Made by a program: the position numbers and the translations under genes. Positions 1 through 9,663 of a stretch of DNA of 64,000 bases are shown piece after piece; the first letter of the stretch is position 1, and every line of letters starts with the position of its first letter. The stretch lies in the NCBI RefSeq assembly GCF_040718835.1, contig NZ_JBFEFG010000268.1, positions 618,487-682,486 on the forward strand, given 5' to 3'. The notes beneath the pieces were generated by a model. That model saw only the letters and a list, made by a program, of their open reading frames with translations, had not been told where the DNA came from and made no database searches. This stretch comes from Bremerella sp. JC817 (GTDB lineage Bacteria; Planctomycetota; Planctomycetia; Pirellulales; Pirellulaceae).

Positions 1-541
1 TCTCGTATTCGCGATCCCCTTGAACCTGGGCGCGGCTGACGCCTGGCAAGGTGATGACGTCCTCTTGCACCTGACGGGCCACCTCGCGCAGCTCGTGCGG
101 GGAAAGGTGCCCGGTCACGGCGATGCTCAGCACTTCCCACCAGTTGGAAGAGTCGGGAATCGAGATCTGGGGACGCTCGGTTTCATCGGGGAAAGTGGTG
201 ATGGTGTCGATGCGGGCCGAGATGTCTTCCATCAACTGCCGCAGGTCGCTGCCTGGTTCCGCTTCGACCCAGATGCTGCCGTTCCCCTGGCGACCATGGG
301 CATTGATGTTCTTGATCCCTTCGGTCCCTTCGAGCGCTTCTTCGATCGGAATCAGGATCGCTTGCTCGACATCTTTCGCGGTACCACCACGATAGGTCAT
401 TTCGATCCGGACATATTCCATCGTCCGCTCAGGCGAGACTTCCAGCGGGATGCGAAAGTAAGCCGTGTAGACGCCTGCGACCAGCAGCGCAAGCATCATG
501 AAGTTGGCGGCAATTCCGTTAGTGGCAAACCAGCGAATCAT
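1..541 (-). CDS. RND efflux transporter permease, N-terminal part (truncated by window edge)
   Basis: Reading leftward from the ATG at 541 gives 180 codons without a stop, running off the window. The product starts MIRWFATNGIAANFMMLALL, the usual first transmembrane helix of AcrB/MexF-type permeases, followed by a periplasmic porter-like region containing the conserved motif VSPERTMEYVRIEMTYRGG and the stretch DVEQAILIPIEEALEGTEGI. Such permeases are about 1000 residues long and export substrates using the proton gradient together with a membrane fusion protein and an outer membrane factor. The gene starts 9 bp after the fusion protein stop, so the two are surely co-transcribed. Substrate cannot be inferred. 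Recognition of the family is firm. Confidence 0.93.
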   Translation of the reverse strand, partial: MIRWFATNGIAANFMMLALLVAGVYTAYFRIPLEVSPERTMEYVRIEMTYRGGTAKDVEQAILIPIEEALEGTEGIKNINAHGRQGNGSIWVEAEPGSDLRQLMEDISARIDTITTFPDETERPQISIPDSSNWWEVLSIAVTGHLSPHELREVARQVQEDVITLPGVSRAQVQGDREYE

Positions 542-550
542 AAGGGCGCG

Positions 551-1795
551 TTAGTTGGTGGCTTTGGTATCGTTTTCGTTCGAAGTCGACTCGGCGATCG
601 AAATCGACGGATCGGCCGACGGGATAATCTCGATCTTGGCACCTTTCGGCGTGAAGGCCATTGGCGTCGTGGCCAGCCACATGCCAGGCGGGATCACCGA
701 AGCTGGCACGATCACCTTCTCGGCGTCGGACCAGACTGCGTCGATCTTCATCGGCAGCAAGGTTTGATCTTCCTGGTTCACCAGCACGATCTGATCGAGT
801 TGTCGCACCGCCCCGCGCGGCAGTGCCACCACATCTTTCAACGTTTTGCCGGTAATCGAAGCGATCACCGGCTGTCCAACCCGCAGGGGGCGTTTCTTGG
901 CAAGTCGGCCGAAGGGATCTTCGACCCGGGCAATCGCGAACAAGTCGCGCGAGTTCTCGTCGAGCACCCCTTCGGTCCGGACGATCTTCCCTTCCCAAAC
1001 GGTGTCGCTCCCTTGCAGGATGCCATCGCGAAGCTCGACCACCAGGGGAGCATCTTCGGAAAACTCCGGCAACTCCAGGAAGGCTCGCTGCTCGCCTGAG
1101 ATCGGCAAACGGATCTCGACGTAATCGACCGCGAAGACTTCACCCAGCGGCGTGTTGGCTCCGGCCAGTTGACCGATACCCACCAGCTTCGACATCACGC
1201 GGCCGTCAAACGGCGCGATGATCTTGGTGCGCGAGAGATTCAACCTGGCGGCTTCCACGGCGATCTCGGCGAGCGAGACGTTGGCTTCGGCCTGATCTTT
1301 ACTGGCGGAAGCCGTTTCGACTTCCCCTTGCGAGACGGCGTTCGATTCGACCAGCCGCAGCTTGCGTTCGTGCACCAGCCGGGCGAGTTTCAAGTTCGAC
1401 TTGGCGGCGTCTAGTTCCGACTCGGCGACGGCCAGGGCGGTTTCGTAATCGGTCGGGTCGATTTCAACCAGCACGTCACCTTTCGAGAAGTATGCCCCCA
1501 CCTCGAACGATGGGCTGATCTGCGCCACAGTTCCCGAGACCTGCGCGGTCAGGGTCACCTGGTTGTGGGCCTGCACAACCGCGTGCGTGTGAACCACGAC
1601 GGGGTAGTCGGTGGTGTGCATCTCTTCGACGCGCGTCCGCAGCAAGACCTTCTTCGGTTCTTGTCGCGGTGGCTGCTCGACCTTCGCCGAAAGGACCTGA
1701 AAACCGACGACACCAGCCGCCAGAATCACGCACGGAATCGCCAGCCGCAGCAGCAGTCCTAGAAGGGAAAAAGATTTGTGTGAGGACGTTGTCAT
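551..1795 (-). CDS. RND efflux periplasmic membrane-fusion (adaptor) protein, HlyD/AcrA family
   Basis: The 414-residue product has a signal-anchor at about residues 10-32, a lipoyl-like hairpin half (VTLTAQVSGTVAQISPSFEV), a long coiled-coil segment rich in Ala/Glu/Leu (about 105-190), the second half with the typical IIAPFDGRVMSK motif, and beta-barrel regions. This is the standard order of adaptors that link an inner-membrane RND pump to an outer-membrane channel. It is first in a two-gene operon with the permease. The start ATG at 1795 places the signal-anchor at the N terminus. The C-terminal 40 residues are hydrophilic and variable, ending in a run of Asn/Thr/Glu. The family call is secure, the substrate unknown. 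Confidence 0.93.
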   Translation of the reverse strand: MTTSSHKSFSLLGLLLRLAIPCVILAAGVVGFQVLSAKVEQPPRQEPKKVLLRTRVEEMHTTDYPVVVHTHAVVQAHNQVTLTAQVSGTVAQISPSFEVGAYFSKGDVLVEIDPTDYETALAVAESELDAAKSNLKLARLVHERKLRLVESNAVSQGEVETASASKDQAEANVSLAEIAVEAARLNLSRTKIIAPFDGRVMSKLVGIGQLAGANTPLGEVFAVDYVEIRLPISGEQRAFLELPEFSEDAPLVVELRDGILQGSDTVWEGKIVRTEGVLDENSRDLFAIARVEDPFGRLAKKRPLRVGQPVIASITGKTLKDVVALPRGAVRQLDQIVLVNQEDQTLLPMKIDAVWSDAEKVIVPASVIPPGMWLATTPMAFTPKGAKIEIIPSADPSISIAESTSNENDTKATN

Positions 1796-2164
1796 ATATC
1801 AAGAACCAGGTTGGATCGCTATCAGCAGGAAATCGTCTGCAGGAGGGGGAGCCGTCAGTCAGGCAGCGCCCCCAAAAAAGTATGATTCATCGGGGCGGAA
1901 GGTGGGCATTAAATCTGGGGAAGTCGGGTAGGTGTTCTTCGCTCGGAAAGCTTGATTTCCCCTGCGCTTGGGCCAGCGGTTGCCCACAGCAAGTGCCAGC
2001 GGCGACTCTACCGGTCGTTCGGGTCGTATCGAGTGTACGGAGCCAGCGGGCAGAGTCGCGTTAAGCTGTTCCGGCAGACCGGGATTGATTGTACCACTCG
2101 CACCGGATCCTCCGATGGCTTGGCAAGTGCGGTCTGTTCCAGTGTTGATGGTTTTCCGAGAAAT
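1796..2164. promoter_or_regulatory. Divergent intergenic region between efflux operon and outer-membrane factor
   Basis: These 369 bp separate the minus-strand pump operon from the plus-strand outer-membrane factor and must hold both sets of upstream signals. I see no convincing -35/-10 pair, operator palindrome or regulator gene. Open frames through the region lack any recognisable protein sequence. Confidence 0.4.
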
Positions 2165-3784
2165 ATGATGCGAAGAGTTCGAAGCCAATCCGCAAGCCGC
2201 TTCCACCTTTGGGGGTTGTCGCTGGCTATTGCGTCGATGGGATTCGCCGCCTCGGGATGCACCACGAGTCCGCGACAATGGATCGCCAACGGATTCAAGG
2301 TGGGTCCCAACTACTGCACGCCGGTCGCCGATGTCGCCCCTGACTGGATCGATGCCAACGACAAACGAGTGATCAGCGACCCGGTCGACGCCACCGCCTG
2401 GTGGGCGACGTCGTTCAACGACCCGGTGCTGAACCAACTGGTGACCGAGGCCTATTCGCAGAACCTGACCGTGCAGCAGGCAGTCGCTCGTATCATGCAG
2501 GCCCGCGCCCTGCGTCAGATCGCGGTCGGCAATGTCTTTCCGCAGCAACAAGCGGTGGGTGCCGACTACTCGCATAACCTGACGACGGGAAGTGGTTTCG
2601 ACCGGCACTTCAGTTCGTGGCGAGGGCAGTTCAGCCTGGCGTGGGAAATCGACTTCTGGGGGCGTTATCGCCGCGCGGTCGAAGCGGCCGACGCCGACCT
2701 CGACGCCGAGATGTACAACTATGGCGATGTGGTCGTGACGCTGGTGGCCGATGTGGCTTCGAACTACATCGATATCCGCACGCTGCAAACGCGGTTGGAA
2801 TTGGTCAAGTTGAATGTTGAGAACCAACGCAAAACCTACGAGCTAACTGAAATTCGTTTCCGCAATGGCGAGTCGAGCGAAGTCGACGTCCAGCAGGCCA
2901 AGTCGAGCCTCGTGCAAACCGAGGCCTTGGTGCCCCAAGTTGAAATCACGTTGCGGCAAACGCAAAACCAACTGTGCGTCTTGCTGGGCCGGCCCCCGGA
3001 AGACATCGACGCGATGCTCGGCGTCGGTACCATCCCGGATGTCGCCCCGGAAATTGTTCTGGGCATACCTGCCACCACGCTGCTGCAGCGTCCGGACGTT
3101 CGACGTGCCGAACGTGACCTGGCCGCACAAAGCGCGTTGATTGGTGTCGCCGAATCGGAACTCTATCCACACATTACTCTGTCAGGAACGGTCGGCCGCA
3201 GCGCGAACCAGTTCAAGGACTTGTTCCGCGCTGGGTCGGGTTTCGGATCGGTCGGGCCTTCGGTCGACTGGAACATCTTGAACTATGGCCGCATCAGCGG
3301 ACGCATCGAGTTCGAGGATGCTCGTTTCCAGGAACTGCTGGCCATCTATCGCCAGTCGGTGCTCGATGCCAACCTGGAAGCCGAAAACGCGATCGTTCAA
3401 TTCCTCAAATCGCAGGAACAACTTCGTCTGCAGTTGGAAGCCGCCGAGGCCGCCGACGAGACCAACCGGTTGATCACCTTGCAATTCGAGGAAGGGGAGG
3501 AAATCGACTTCAACCGAGTCTTTAGTGTTCAAAACACCAAAACCCAGCAAGAAGTTGCGGCCGCCCAGGCAAAAGGTACCGTCGCCCAAGGGGTGGTCTC
3601 GATCTATCGAGCCCTGGGTGGAGGCTGGCCGTCGCCTTACTTGACGCAGCCTTATCCTTATGTGCCAGAGCCTGTTGACCCGCCGGCAGTACCGGAACCA
3701 GTCGACGCGCCGCAGCCCAATGAGCCGCTGCCGATGATTGATGCTGTACTGGAGCAACCGGTCGATAACGGAACCGATAACTAA
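2165..3784 (+). CDS. Outer-membrane efflux lipoprotein, TolC/NodT (RND outer membrane factor) family
   Basis: I place the start at the ATG at 2165 (a second ATG follows directly), not at the far-upstream ATG, because this gives a lipoprotein signal with lipobox AASGC near residue 31 and 539 residues in total. The mature part has two tandem outer-membrane-efflux domains: the first with SQNLTVQQAVARIMQARALR, WEIDFWGRYRRAVEAA, and the second with LLQRPDVRRAERDLAAQSA and ESELYPHITLSG, all hallmarks of NodT-type channels. It would provide the trimeric outer-membrane exit duct for the divergently encoded RND pump. The C-terminal tail is a Pro/Glu/Val-rich low-complexity segment (PVDPPAVPEPVDAPQP) that ordinary TolC proteins lack and that may contact the cell wall. 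Confidence 0.93.
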   Translation: MMRRVRSQSASRFHLWGLSLAIASMGFAASGCTTSPRQWIANGFKVGPNYCTPVADVAPDWIDANDKRVISDPVDATAWWATSFNDPVLNQLVTEAYSQNLTVQQAVARIMQARALRQIAVGNVFPQQQAVGADYSHNLTTGSGFDRHFSSWRGQFSLAWEIDFWGRYRRAVEAADADLDAEMYNYGDVVVTLVADVASNYIDIRTLQTRLELVKLNVENQRKTYELTEIRFRNGESSEVDVQQAKSSLVQTEALVPQVEITLRQTQNQLCVLLGRPPEDIDAMLGVGTIPDVAPEIVLGIPATTLLQRPDVRRAERDLAAQSALIGVAESELYPHITLSGTVGRSANQFKDLFRAGSGFGSVGPSVDWNILNYGRISGRIEFEDARFQELLAIYRQSVLDANLEAENAIVQFLKSQEQLRLQLEAAEAADETNRLITLQFEEGEEIDFNRVFSVQNTKTQQEVAAAQAKGTVAQGVVSIYRALGGGWPSPYLTQPYPYVPEPVDPPAVPEPVDAPQPNEPLPMIDAVLEQPVDNGTDN

Positions 3785-4119
3785 CGGCCTCGCTACGACT
3801 TCCGTCGCGTCGGCAGTTGCCGGCGCGTCCTCATTCGGTTCATCCTCACACGAACTTCTGGCCGGTTCAAGCCTTCTCATTACCCGACGTGCCCCCAAAT
3901 AAAGGGAATTCCGGGCAAGCCTTTGAAAGCAATCCGCATTCCGCCTCGAAGAGGGCGATCCGTTTTCGCCTTAGGGCCAATAACGGGGAAAAAGAATATT
4001 CCAAGCGATTTCGCGCTCCCCCCCAACTGCACGGTCGGCACGCCACGAAAAGGACCTCACATCGAAGCCCTTCAATGCGTTGAACCGAAACGGCCAACGC
4101 TGCCCCAAGAATGCATGAA
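3785..4119. other. Intergenic region, no gene seen
   Basis: This stretch lies between convergent genes. The open frames here are short, poor in typical protein composition and have no recognisable motif. Nothing beyond the hairpin at 4120-4152 was identified. Confidence 0.4.
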
Positions 4120-4152
4120 GGCGATCGCAGTCCAGTGGGGGCTACGATCGCC
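4120..4152 (-). terminator. Hairpin downstream of minus-strand lipoprotein gene
   Basis: GGCGATCG at 4120-4127 pairs perfectly with CGATCGCC at 4145-4152 around a 17-nt loop. It sits about 60 bp past the stop of the minus-strand lipoprotein gene. There is no clear U tract, so termination is only suggested. Confidence 0.4.
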
Positions 4153-4213
4153 TCGGGAGTGTATCGCGCGAAAGGGCTTTTCGAGTGAATGAAGCTTGCG
4201 ATTCTGCGCCGGG

Positions 4214-4651
4214 TTAGTCGACCAGGTCGAGCGTCAGTTCGTGCGGACCTTCTTCGGTCACTTCGGCCGTCAGGCCCGACTTGATGAAGTCGGAGTACTT
4301 GGCCGGAACGTGGAAGATCGCTTCGCTCCGCAGGATACGGTTGCCAGTCGGATCGTTGGGGTCGCTTTCCGAGATCAACTCGCTTTTGTCGACCGCCACT
4401 TTATAACTGCCGGCGAACACGCCGTCGCCAGCTTCCAGCGTTCCCATGTTGGCAACGCCGTTGCTGTCGGTCAGACCGTTGGCGTAGGTCCCTCCGTCAC
4501 TGACGAAGATCACCACCGCTTCTGAAATCGGAGCCCCGTTGTAGTTCACGGTGACTTGAAAGGGAATCTTGCCTGGTTCCAGCGATCGGCCACAGCCCAC
4601 CAACGAAACCAACAGCAGCACCGCCATCCCCACACACGTATGTCGCATCAT
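4214..4651 (-). CDS. Small lipoprotein with carboxypeptidase-regulatory/transthyretin-like fold
   Basis: The 145-residue product opens with a lipoprotein signal and lipobox LVGC at about residue 20, then a single beta-sandwich-like domain with VTVNYNGAPISEAVVIFVSD, a segment similar to the carboxypeptidase regulatory-like domains found on many planctomycete lipoproteins. The end, KSGLTAEVTEEGPHELTLDLVD, closely matches the end of the lipoprotein at 7710-8207, so the two are paralogues. It lies 79 bp downstream of a DUF1559 gene on the same strand. The lipid anchor predicts an envelope location; a structural partner of the DUF1559 pilin-like protein is plausible but unproven. Confidence 0.85.
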   Translation of the reverse strand: MMRHTCVGMAVLLLVSLVGCGRSLEPGKIPFQVTVNYNGAPISEAVVIFVSDGGTYANGLTDSNGVANMGTLEAGDGVFAGSYKVAVDKSELISESDPNDPTGNRILRSEAIFHVPAKYSDFIKSGLTAEVTEEGPHELTLDLVD

Positions 4652-4686
4652 GGAATTCTCCTTGCCAGATTGCCATGGCAGAAAAA

Positions 4687-4714
4687 CGACCGGCCAGCAG
4701 GCGCCGACCGGTCG
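4687..4714 (-). terminator. Intercistronic hairpin between DUF1559 gene and lipoprotein gene
   Basis: CGACCGG (4687-4693) and CCGGTCG (4708-4714) form a perfect 7-bp stem with a 14-nt GC-rich loop, in the gap between the DUF1559 stop at 4731 and the lipoprotein start at 4651. Both other DUF1559-lipoprotein pairs have a hairpin in the same place, which suggests a partial terminator or an RNA-processing/stability element. Confidence 0.5.
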
Positions 4715-4730
4715 AGGGTAGGGGGAAGGC

Positions 4731-5798
4731 TTAGTTGTTGTAACTCACCGCTTCGCCGGCCGACTTGGTGCTCATGGCACCCCACACGCCGTAAGGGCTG
4801 GCCGATCCGGTGTCGGGATAGCCGCGATAGCCGGAACCCTGGTTGCCGGTATCGACCGTTTCAGAAATGAACCGCACCGAGCCATCCATCAGGCCAACAT
4901 TGACGCCGCCTGGGTGATAACTGGTAGGCGACAGCAGGTACTGGCTGCCACCATGGCTGGTTCCGTCCGAGATCAACACCGAGTTCGGAGGTGTGGCGGC
5001 CATCACCGCGGTGAAGAGGATCGCCCCATCCCATGCTCGGAAGCCACGTAGAGGCTGGCTGCTGAAGACACCGACCGTCGAGATGTATTCCTTGGTCTGC
5101 TTATTCAGCAGCGGCGTTAAAGCGACTGGGTACCAGCTGGTCGAACCAGGCTTGGTCACCACCGCGCCGTAGCTGCGATTGCTTTGCGGACGAACCCCTT
5201 CCGAGATCCCCATCGTGTTGCTGGTGCCGTCGGTGATCGACGACATCTTCGACCAGGCATCGTTCAGGAACACGCCGGAGTTCATCGTGCCGGAGGTATA
5301 GGTACCCCCTGGGTACGAGCGGTAAGGACGATCGCCGACGAAGAAGTAATAGTCGGCGATCCCTGCGGTCTGAGTCGGAGCTTCTGGCGACTGTTCTGGA
5401 CCGGCATTGCTGGGGCACAAGTACGAGCTGACGGTGCTTTGCCAGACAGCGTCGCTGGAATCGTACGGACCGACCGCGGAAGCCATCCCCTTGTCGTACA
5501 GCGCGGACTGTTCCATGAACGGAAGCAGCGCGAAGCGGGCATTTAAACGATTGTTACCTGCGTAGGAAGAGGCCCCTTGAGGGTTCCCGGCACGCAGCGC
5601 GGGAAACGCGTTGTGGGTGTCGTGATAGTTGTGCAGTGCGATACCCAACTGCTTTTGATGGTTGGTGCATTGCATCCGGCGAGCTGCTTCCCGTGCTTGT
5701 TGCACGGCGGGCAGCAGCAAGGCGATCAACACCCCGATGATGGCAATCACCACAAGTAACTCAACCAGTGTGAAACCGGTTCGGCTTGAGATTCTCAT
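4731..5798 (-). CDS. DUF1559 family protein with type IV prepilin leader
   Basis: The 355-residue protein begins with a short charged leader and the prepilin cleavage/methylation signal [20 protein letters not shown], then the planctomycete-typical [17 protein letters not shown] helix. The body is the DUF1559 domain, and the end carries the H-x9-DG element HPGGVNVGLMDGSVRFI. The leader predicts processing by a prepilin peptidase and display as a pseudopilin-like or cell-surface protein. A consensus promoter lies 48 bp upstream, and AGGG ahead of the ATG can serve as ribosome-binding site. It is followed by a small lipoprotein. The precise role of DUF1559 proteins, which occur in dozens of copies per planctomycete genome, is unknown. 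Confidence 0.95.
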   Translation of the reverse strand: MRISSRTGFTLVELLVVIAIIGVLIALLLPAVQQAREAARRMQCTNHQKQLGIALHNYHDTHNAFPALRAGNPQGASSYAGNNRLNARFALLPFMEQSALYDKGMASAVGPYDSSDAVWQSTVSSYLCPSNAGPEQSPEAPTQTAGIADYYFFVGDRPYRSYPGGTYTSGTMNSGVFLNDAWSKMSSITDGTSNTMGISEGVRPQSNRSYGAVVTKPGSTSWYPVALTPLLNKQTKEYISTVGVFSSQPLRGFRAWDGAILFTAVMAATPPNSVLISDGTSHGGSQYLLSPTSYHPGGVNVGLMDGSVRFISETVDTGNQGSGYRGYPDTGSASPYGVWGAMSTKSAGEAVSYNN

Positions 5799-5846
5799 AA
5801 GTTGACCCTGCGAAGCGATGAGATATAGAAGAGGTATGGCTGCAGG

Positions 5847-5876
5847 ATTCTAAAGATTTGTTCAAATCGATGTCAA
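5847..5876 (-). promoter_or_regulatory. Sigma-70-type promoter of the DUF1559 gene at 4731-5798
   Basis: On the minus strand TTGACA (5876-5871) is followed after 18 nt by TAGAAT (5852-5847). Both hexamers are at or near consensus. Transcription would begin about 40 nt upstream of the ATG at 5798. The spacer contains the small palindrome ATTTGAACAAAT, which could be an operator or simply AT-rich spacer. Confidence 0.65.
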
Positions 5877-6448
5877 TAATTTATCAACCCACTATTCCGG
5901 GGTAATGTGGGAAGATCTTCTATTGGCTTGCGTCGAACAGAAAGCCTGAATCTTTTGTTTGGCGCGATTAACGGGTGGGAGGTCGCCACTACCCCCGAAA
6001 GCCTGGAGCCGAATCGGAGTTATTTTTCACTCGAATTGATATATTTTCCACACGCCAAATCATTGGGTTTGCGGGAAGCGTGCTTTGGGTCAGGTTCGGG
6101 CGCATGGCGGACTCGCTGAGACTTCGCTGCCCCTGGTGCGCTCTCGCCTCCGTTCGGCCAGTTTTGTTGGTCAACAATCCGTTATTCTACCAGGCCCTAG
6201 CCCGAGACTGCGCATCCTCTGCTGGCTCTGCATTCTGCGTGTTCTACTTAAATCCCAAAGGGGCAGTTTGCTGTTTAAGGGAACTGAAATTTGCCTAATC
6301 AAGGTCGCCGTCAGAGTAGAGCAAGAAAACACAGCAAAAATGAGTAATACCTTGTTTTTTGATGTTTTCATCCCATAAGAGAGGGGCTATGAAAAGGGAA
6401 TCCGAATAATCCCCCTCTTAAATCATGCCTTTCAGAGAACCCCACCTC
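5877..6448. other. Intergenic region between divergent DUF1559 genes, with a leader hairpin
   Basis: About 570 bp of comparatively AT-rich sequence separates two divergent DUF1559 genes. I found no credible coding frame. Just ahead of the plus-strand gene, AGAGGGG (6380-6386) can pair with CCCCTCT (6412-6418), placing a hairpin in the mRNA leader where a ribosome-binding site would be expected, so translation may be structure-dependent. Confidence 0.4.
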
Positions 6449-7546
<1,098 letters not shown>

Positions 7547-7591
7547 TTCGCTCGGCTTGTCCTTGCGGACGAATTACCTTCCCACCTTGGC

Positions 7592-7618
7592 CTGGCCGGC
7601 CGATCGATCGCCGGCCAG
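7592..7618 (+). terminator. Intercistronic hairpin between DUF1559 gene and lipoprotein gene
   Basis: CTGGCCGGC (7592-7600) pairs perfectly with GCCGGCCAG (7610-7618) around the loop CGATCGATC. It begins 45 bp after the DUF1559 stop and ends 91 bp before the lipoprotein start. A run of T is lacking, so a processing or mRNA-stability role is as likely as termination. Confidence 0.5.
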
Positions 7619-7709
7619 CTTGCCGCACGGTTCACTTTCGCCCCGGCGTAGGCCGGTGGCATCTTCCTTGCCAACACCTTCCTTCCGACCTTGATTAGGT
7701 TCCTTCCTG

Positions 7710-8207
7710 ATGAACGTTCTTGAATCTCGCCTCGCGCGTGTTGCGTTTTGCTTTGTCGCCAGCTTGCCACTCTGGTCGGGCTGCAGCTTTGGCCCCGCCG
7801 GTCCTGGCACGGTGCCGGTCTCGGGCAAGGTGACCTACGATGGCAAACCGGTCGAAGCGGCGATCGTGCAGTTCAAGCCCAACGGTGGCGAAAAGGCCGA
7901 AGGGGCAGTGGGTCGAACCAATGCCGAAGGGCAGTTCGAGATGACAACCCGCGAGTTCTCCGGCGTCATGCCAGGCAAGTACCAGGTCACCGTCTTCAAG
8001 TACGAATCGACCAAACCTGCCGCTAAGCCGCCAGCCGCCAGCGAGAACGAAGAAGAGGCATACACGCCGCCGAACGACAACGCCCGACCAGCCCCAGGTC
8101 CGAAGAACTTGCTTCCGGCCAAGTATGCTCAGCCTGACAAATCAGGTCTGACGGCCGAAGTCACTGTGGGAGGCGCGAACGAGTTCCTCCTGGAACTGGT
8201 CGACTAA
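7710..8207 (+). CDS. Small lipoprotein with carboxypeptidase-regulatory-like domain
   Basis: The 165-residue product has a signal sequence with a lipobox-like SGC near residue 25, then VPVSGKVTYDGKPVEAAIVQ, a typical start of the carboxypeptidase regulatory-like beta-sandwich seen in planctomycete lipoproteins, with GKYQVTVFKY later. A 40-residue Pro/Ala/Glu/Asn-rich linker interrupts the domain before the conserved end (DKSGLTAEVTVGGANEFLLE), which matches the paralogue at 4214-4651. It follows a DUF1559 gene on the same strand, separated by a hairpin. It is likely anchored in a membrane and may work with that protein. Confidence 0.88.
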   Translation: MNVLESRLARVAFCFVASLPLWSGCSFGPAGPGTVPVSGKVTYDGKPVEAAIVQFKPNGGEKAEGAVGRTNAEGQFEMTTREFSGVMPGKYQVTVFKYESTKPAAKPPAASENEEEAYTPPNDNARPAPGPKNLLPAKYAQPDKSGLTAEVTVGGANEFLLELVD

Positions 8208-8214
8208 CCACACC

Positions 8215-8265
8215 GTATCGCAAAGAAGGGCCCAACGAAAATCGCGTGCGTTGGGCTCGCGATAC
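8215..8265. terminator. Nested hairpin between convergent genes (bidirectional terminator-like)
   Basis: GTATCGC (8215-8221) pairs with GCGATAC (8259-8265), and inside it GCCCAACG (8230-8237) pairs with CGTTGGGC (8249-8256). The structure lies between a plus-strand gene ending at 8207 and a minus-strand gene ending at 8312, the right place for a shared terminator, though a U tract is missing. Confidence 0.6.
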
Positions 8266-8311
8266 GCGGGTGACGACTCACCTCGAGAGAATCACTTCCC
8301 GGCGCCGCGTC

Positions 8312-9139
8312 TTATTGGTCGTCGGGGCGCGAAACGGCTTCGACCTGGGTCCAGAAGTCGGTTCCCATTTCGCTCGAGATCGCCGAAAGCAGCCGCCGCA
8401 TCTGGTGCATCTTCGCTTCCAGCAAGCCTTCCTTTTCAGCTCGGCGAGCCATGTACCGCGGGTGCAGCAGCATGTGGGCGAAGGTTTCGGCTTTGTCTTC
8501 TTCCACGCCAGTCGTCGCGTACTTGGAAACGAACCCCGGCACGGCGTCGGTCAGCAGCGACATCGTGTCATCGCCTTGGGCATTCTTGCCGCCGCTTCCA
8601 TAACGGAAGCCTTCCGGTAGCAGGCCCGACCAGGCATCGTCGGCGTACAGCTTGCCGTCGTCGTGGACATCGACCATGTGAAACAGTTCGTGATGGATCA
8701 CCAACTGCTTGTAGCTGGCCAGCTTGCCCGGCACGACGTCGTAATAGAGTGTGTTGTTTTCCCAACTGGGTATCGCACTGCGTTTCTGCCCGGCGAATTT
8801 CAGTCCGTTGCACAGCACGACGTGCTGAATCTTCGCCTTGCGGAGAAACTCGGAGGGATAGAGCATGATCTCCGGGAGGAACAGCTTGAGGTAATCGTCC
8901 CGCTCTTTTTCAGAGACCGCTTCGCCGGTGATCGCCCCGTACGAGCAATCGACCTGAAACGTGTCGTTGGCCACCTTCAGCGTGAAGGGGACTTTGCCAT
9001 CCAGCTCGGCCGGGAAGAGGGGTTCGAGGAAAACAACCTCTTCCGCAGCGGCCGGAAATGAAAAAAGACTTGCCGCGATCATCACCATCCACCACGTCAG
9101 ACCTTGCTGGCCCCAGCCCGGATTGCGCTTGCGATCCAT
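8312..9139 (-). CDS. Secreted zinc metallopeptidase-like protein (HExxH)
   Basis: I use the ATG at 9139 because it puts a signal peptide (WWMVMIAASLFSFPAAAEE) at the N terminus; longer in-frame starts give an implausible extension. The 275-residue protein carries HHELFHMVD, an HExxH zinc-binding and catalytic motif, at residues 150-154, followed about 50 residues later by EEDKAETFA, which fits the third zinc ligand glutamate of gluzincins. It is therefore predicted to be an exported peptidase. An N-terminal segment DGKVPFTLKVA (47-57) recurs in the HEAT-repeat lipoprotein at 12119-17518. The gene lies alone between two DUF1559/lipoprotein pairs. Substrate is unknown. Confidence 0.8.
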   Translation of the reverse strand: MDRKRNPGWGQQGLTWWMVMIAASLFSFPAAAEEVVFLEPLFPAELDGKVPFTLKVANDTFQVDCSYGAITGEAVSEKERDDYLKLFLPEIMLYPSEFLRKAKIQHVVLCNGLKFAGQKRSAIPSWENNTLYYDVVPGKLASYKQLVIHHELFHMVDVHDDGKLYADDAWSGLLPEGFRYGSGGKNAQGDDTMSLLTDAVPGFVSKYATTGVEEDKAETFAHMLLHPRYMARRAEKEGLLEAKMHQMRRLLSAISSEMGTDFWTQVEAVSRPDDQ

Positions 9140-9302
9140 CAAAGCGTCGGCGTGGTTGGTGACTTTCAAACGGACAAGTCCTTCGGTTTTCTTGGGTGTT
9201 GAACTCCGACCCGCAGGCAGCGTTGTAGGTCTTTGTCCGACAGTCCCGTTTAAGAGGCAGCAGCCTGAATTCAAAGCTCATCTCCGAGCGATGAATGAAG
9301 GC

Positions 9303-9506
9303 TTATCGACTGGAAGGTCGGCCAGATGGTTTAGGAGGCACCTGGCTTGGCGTGGCAGCTGGCGGGGCCAGCATCTGAGGGCCACTTCCTGCGGCGTCAC
9401 CGCTACCGGTGCTGGAGGTCGAATGTGGCGTCGAGGCAGAGCCAGAGCATCCGATACCGCCGAGCAGCAGTACAGTCATCAACATCGAGACAGCAATTCG
9501 AATCAT
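9303..9506 (-). CDS. Very small lipoprotein following a DUF1559 gene
   Basis: This 67-residue product has a clear lipoprotein signal (MIRIAVSMLMTVLLLGGIGC, cysteine at 20) followed only by a Ser/Thr/Gly/Pro-rich low-complexity tail. It stands in the same place, downstream of a DUF1559 gene on the same strand, as the two larger lipoproteins at 4214 and 7710, but lacks their beta-sandwich domain. It may be a reduced version of that partner or simply a surface linker. Composition and position argue that it is a real gene despite its size. Confidence 0.7.
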   Translation of the reverse strand: MIRIAVSMLMTVLLLGGIGCSGSASTPHSTSSTGSGDAAGSGPQMLAPPAATPSQVPPKPSGRPSSR

Positions 9507-9552
9507 TTTATAGTCAAGGTCTAAAGGTAGTCAGTTTAAAGGGCACAAAGGC

Positions 9553-9582
9553 CGGGAGGACGATAGAGACGACGGCCTCCCG
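9553..9582 (-). terminator. Intercistronic hairpin between DUF1559 gene and small lipoprotein
   Basis: CGGGAGG (9553-9559) pairs with CCTCCCG (9576-9582), extendable by two pairs past one mismatch. On the minus strand the stem is followed by TTTGTG. It lies between the DUF1559 stop at 9664 and the lipoprotein start at 9506, as in the other two pairs. Confidence 0.5.
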
Positions 9583-9663
9583 ACCTTCGTACTTTCAACA
9601 ACGCCGGAAGAAATCTCGCACGCCTCGTTGGATCGGCGCGACGTGCGAGGGTTTCAGGCTTGC

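Noticed and set aside
20..1099. 359-codon open frame on the plus strand
   Set aside because: It is antisense to the RND permease and fusion protein, both unambiguous.
5975..6298. 107-codon frame between the divergent DUF1559 genes
   Set aside because: Cys/Leu/Arg-rich noise without ribosome-binding site; the region is better explained as promoter DNA.
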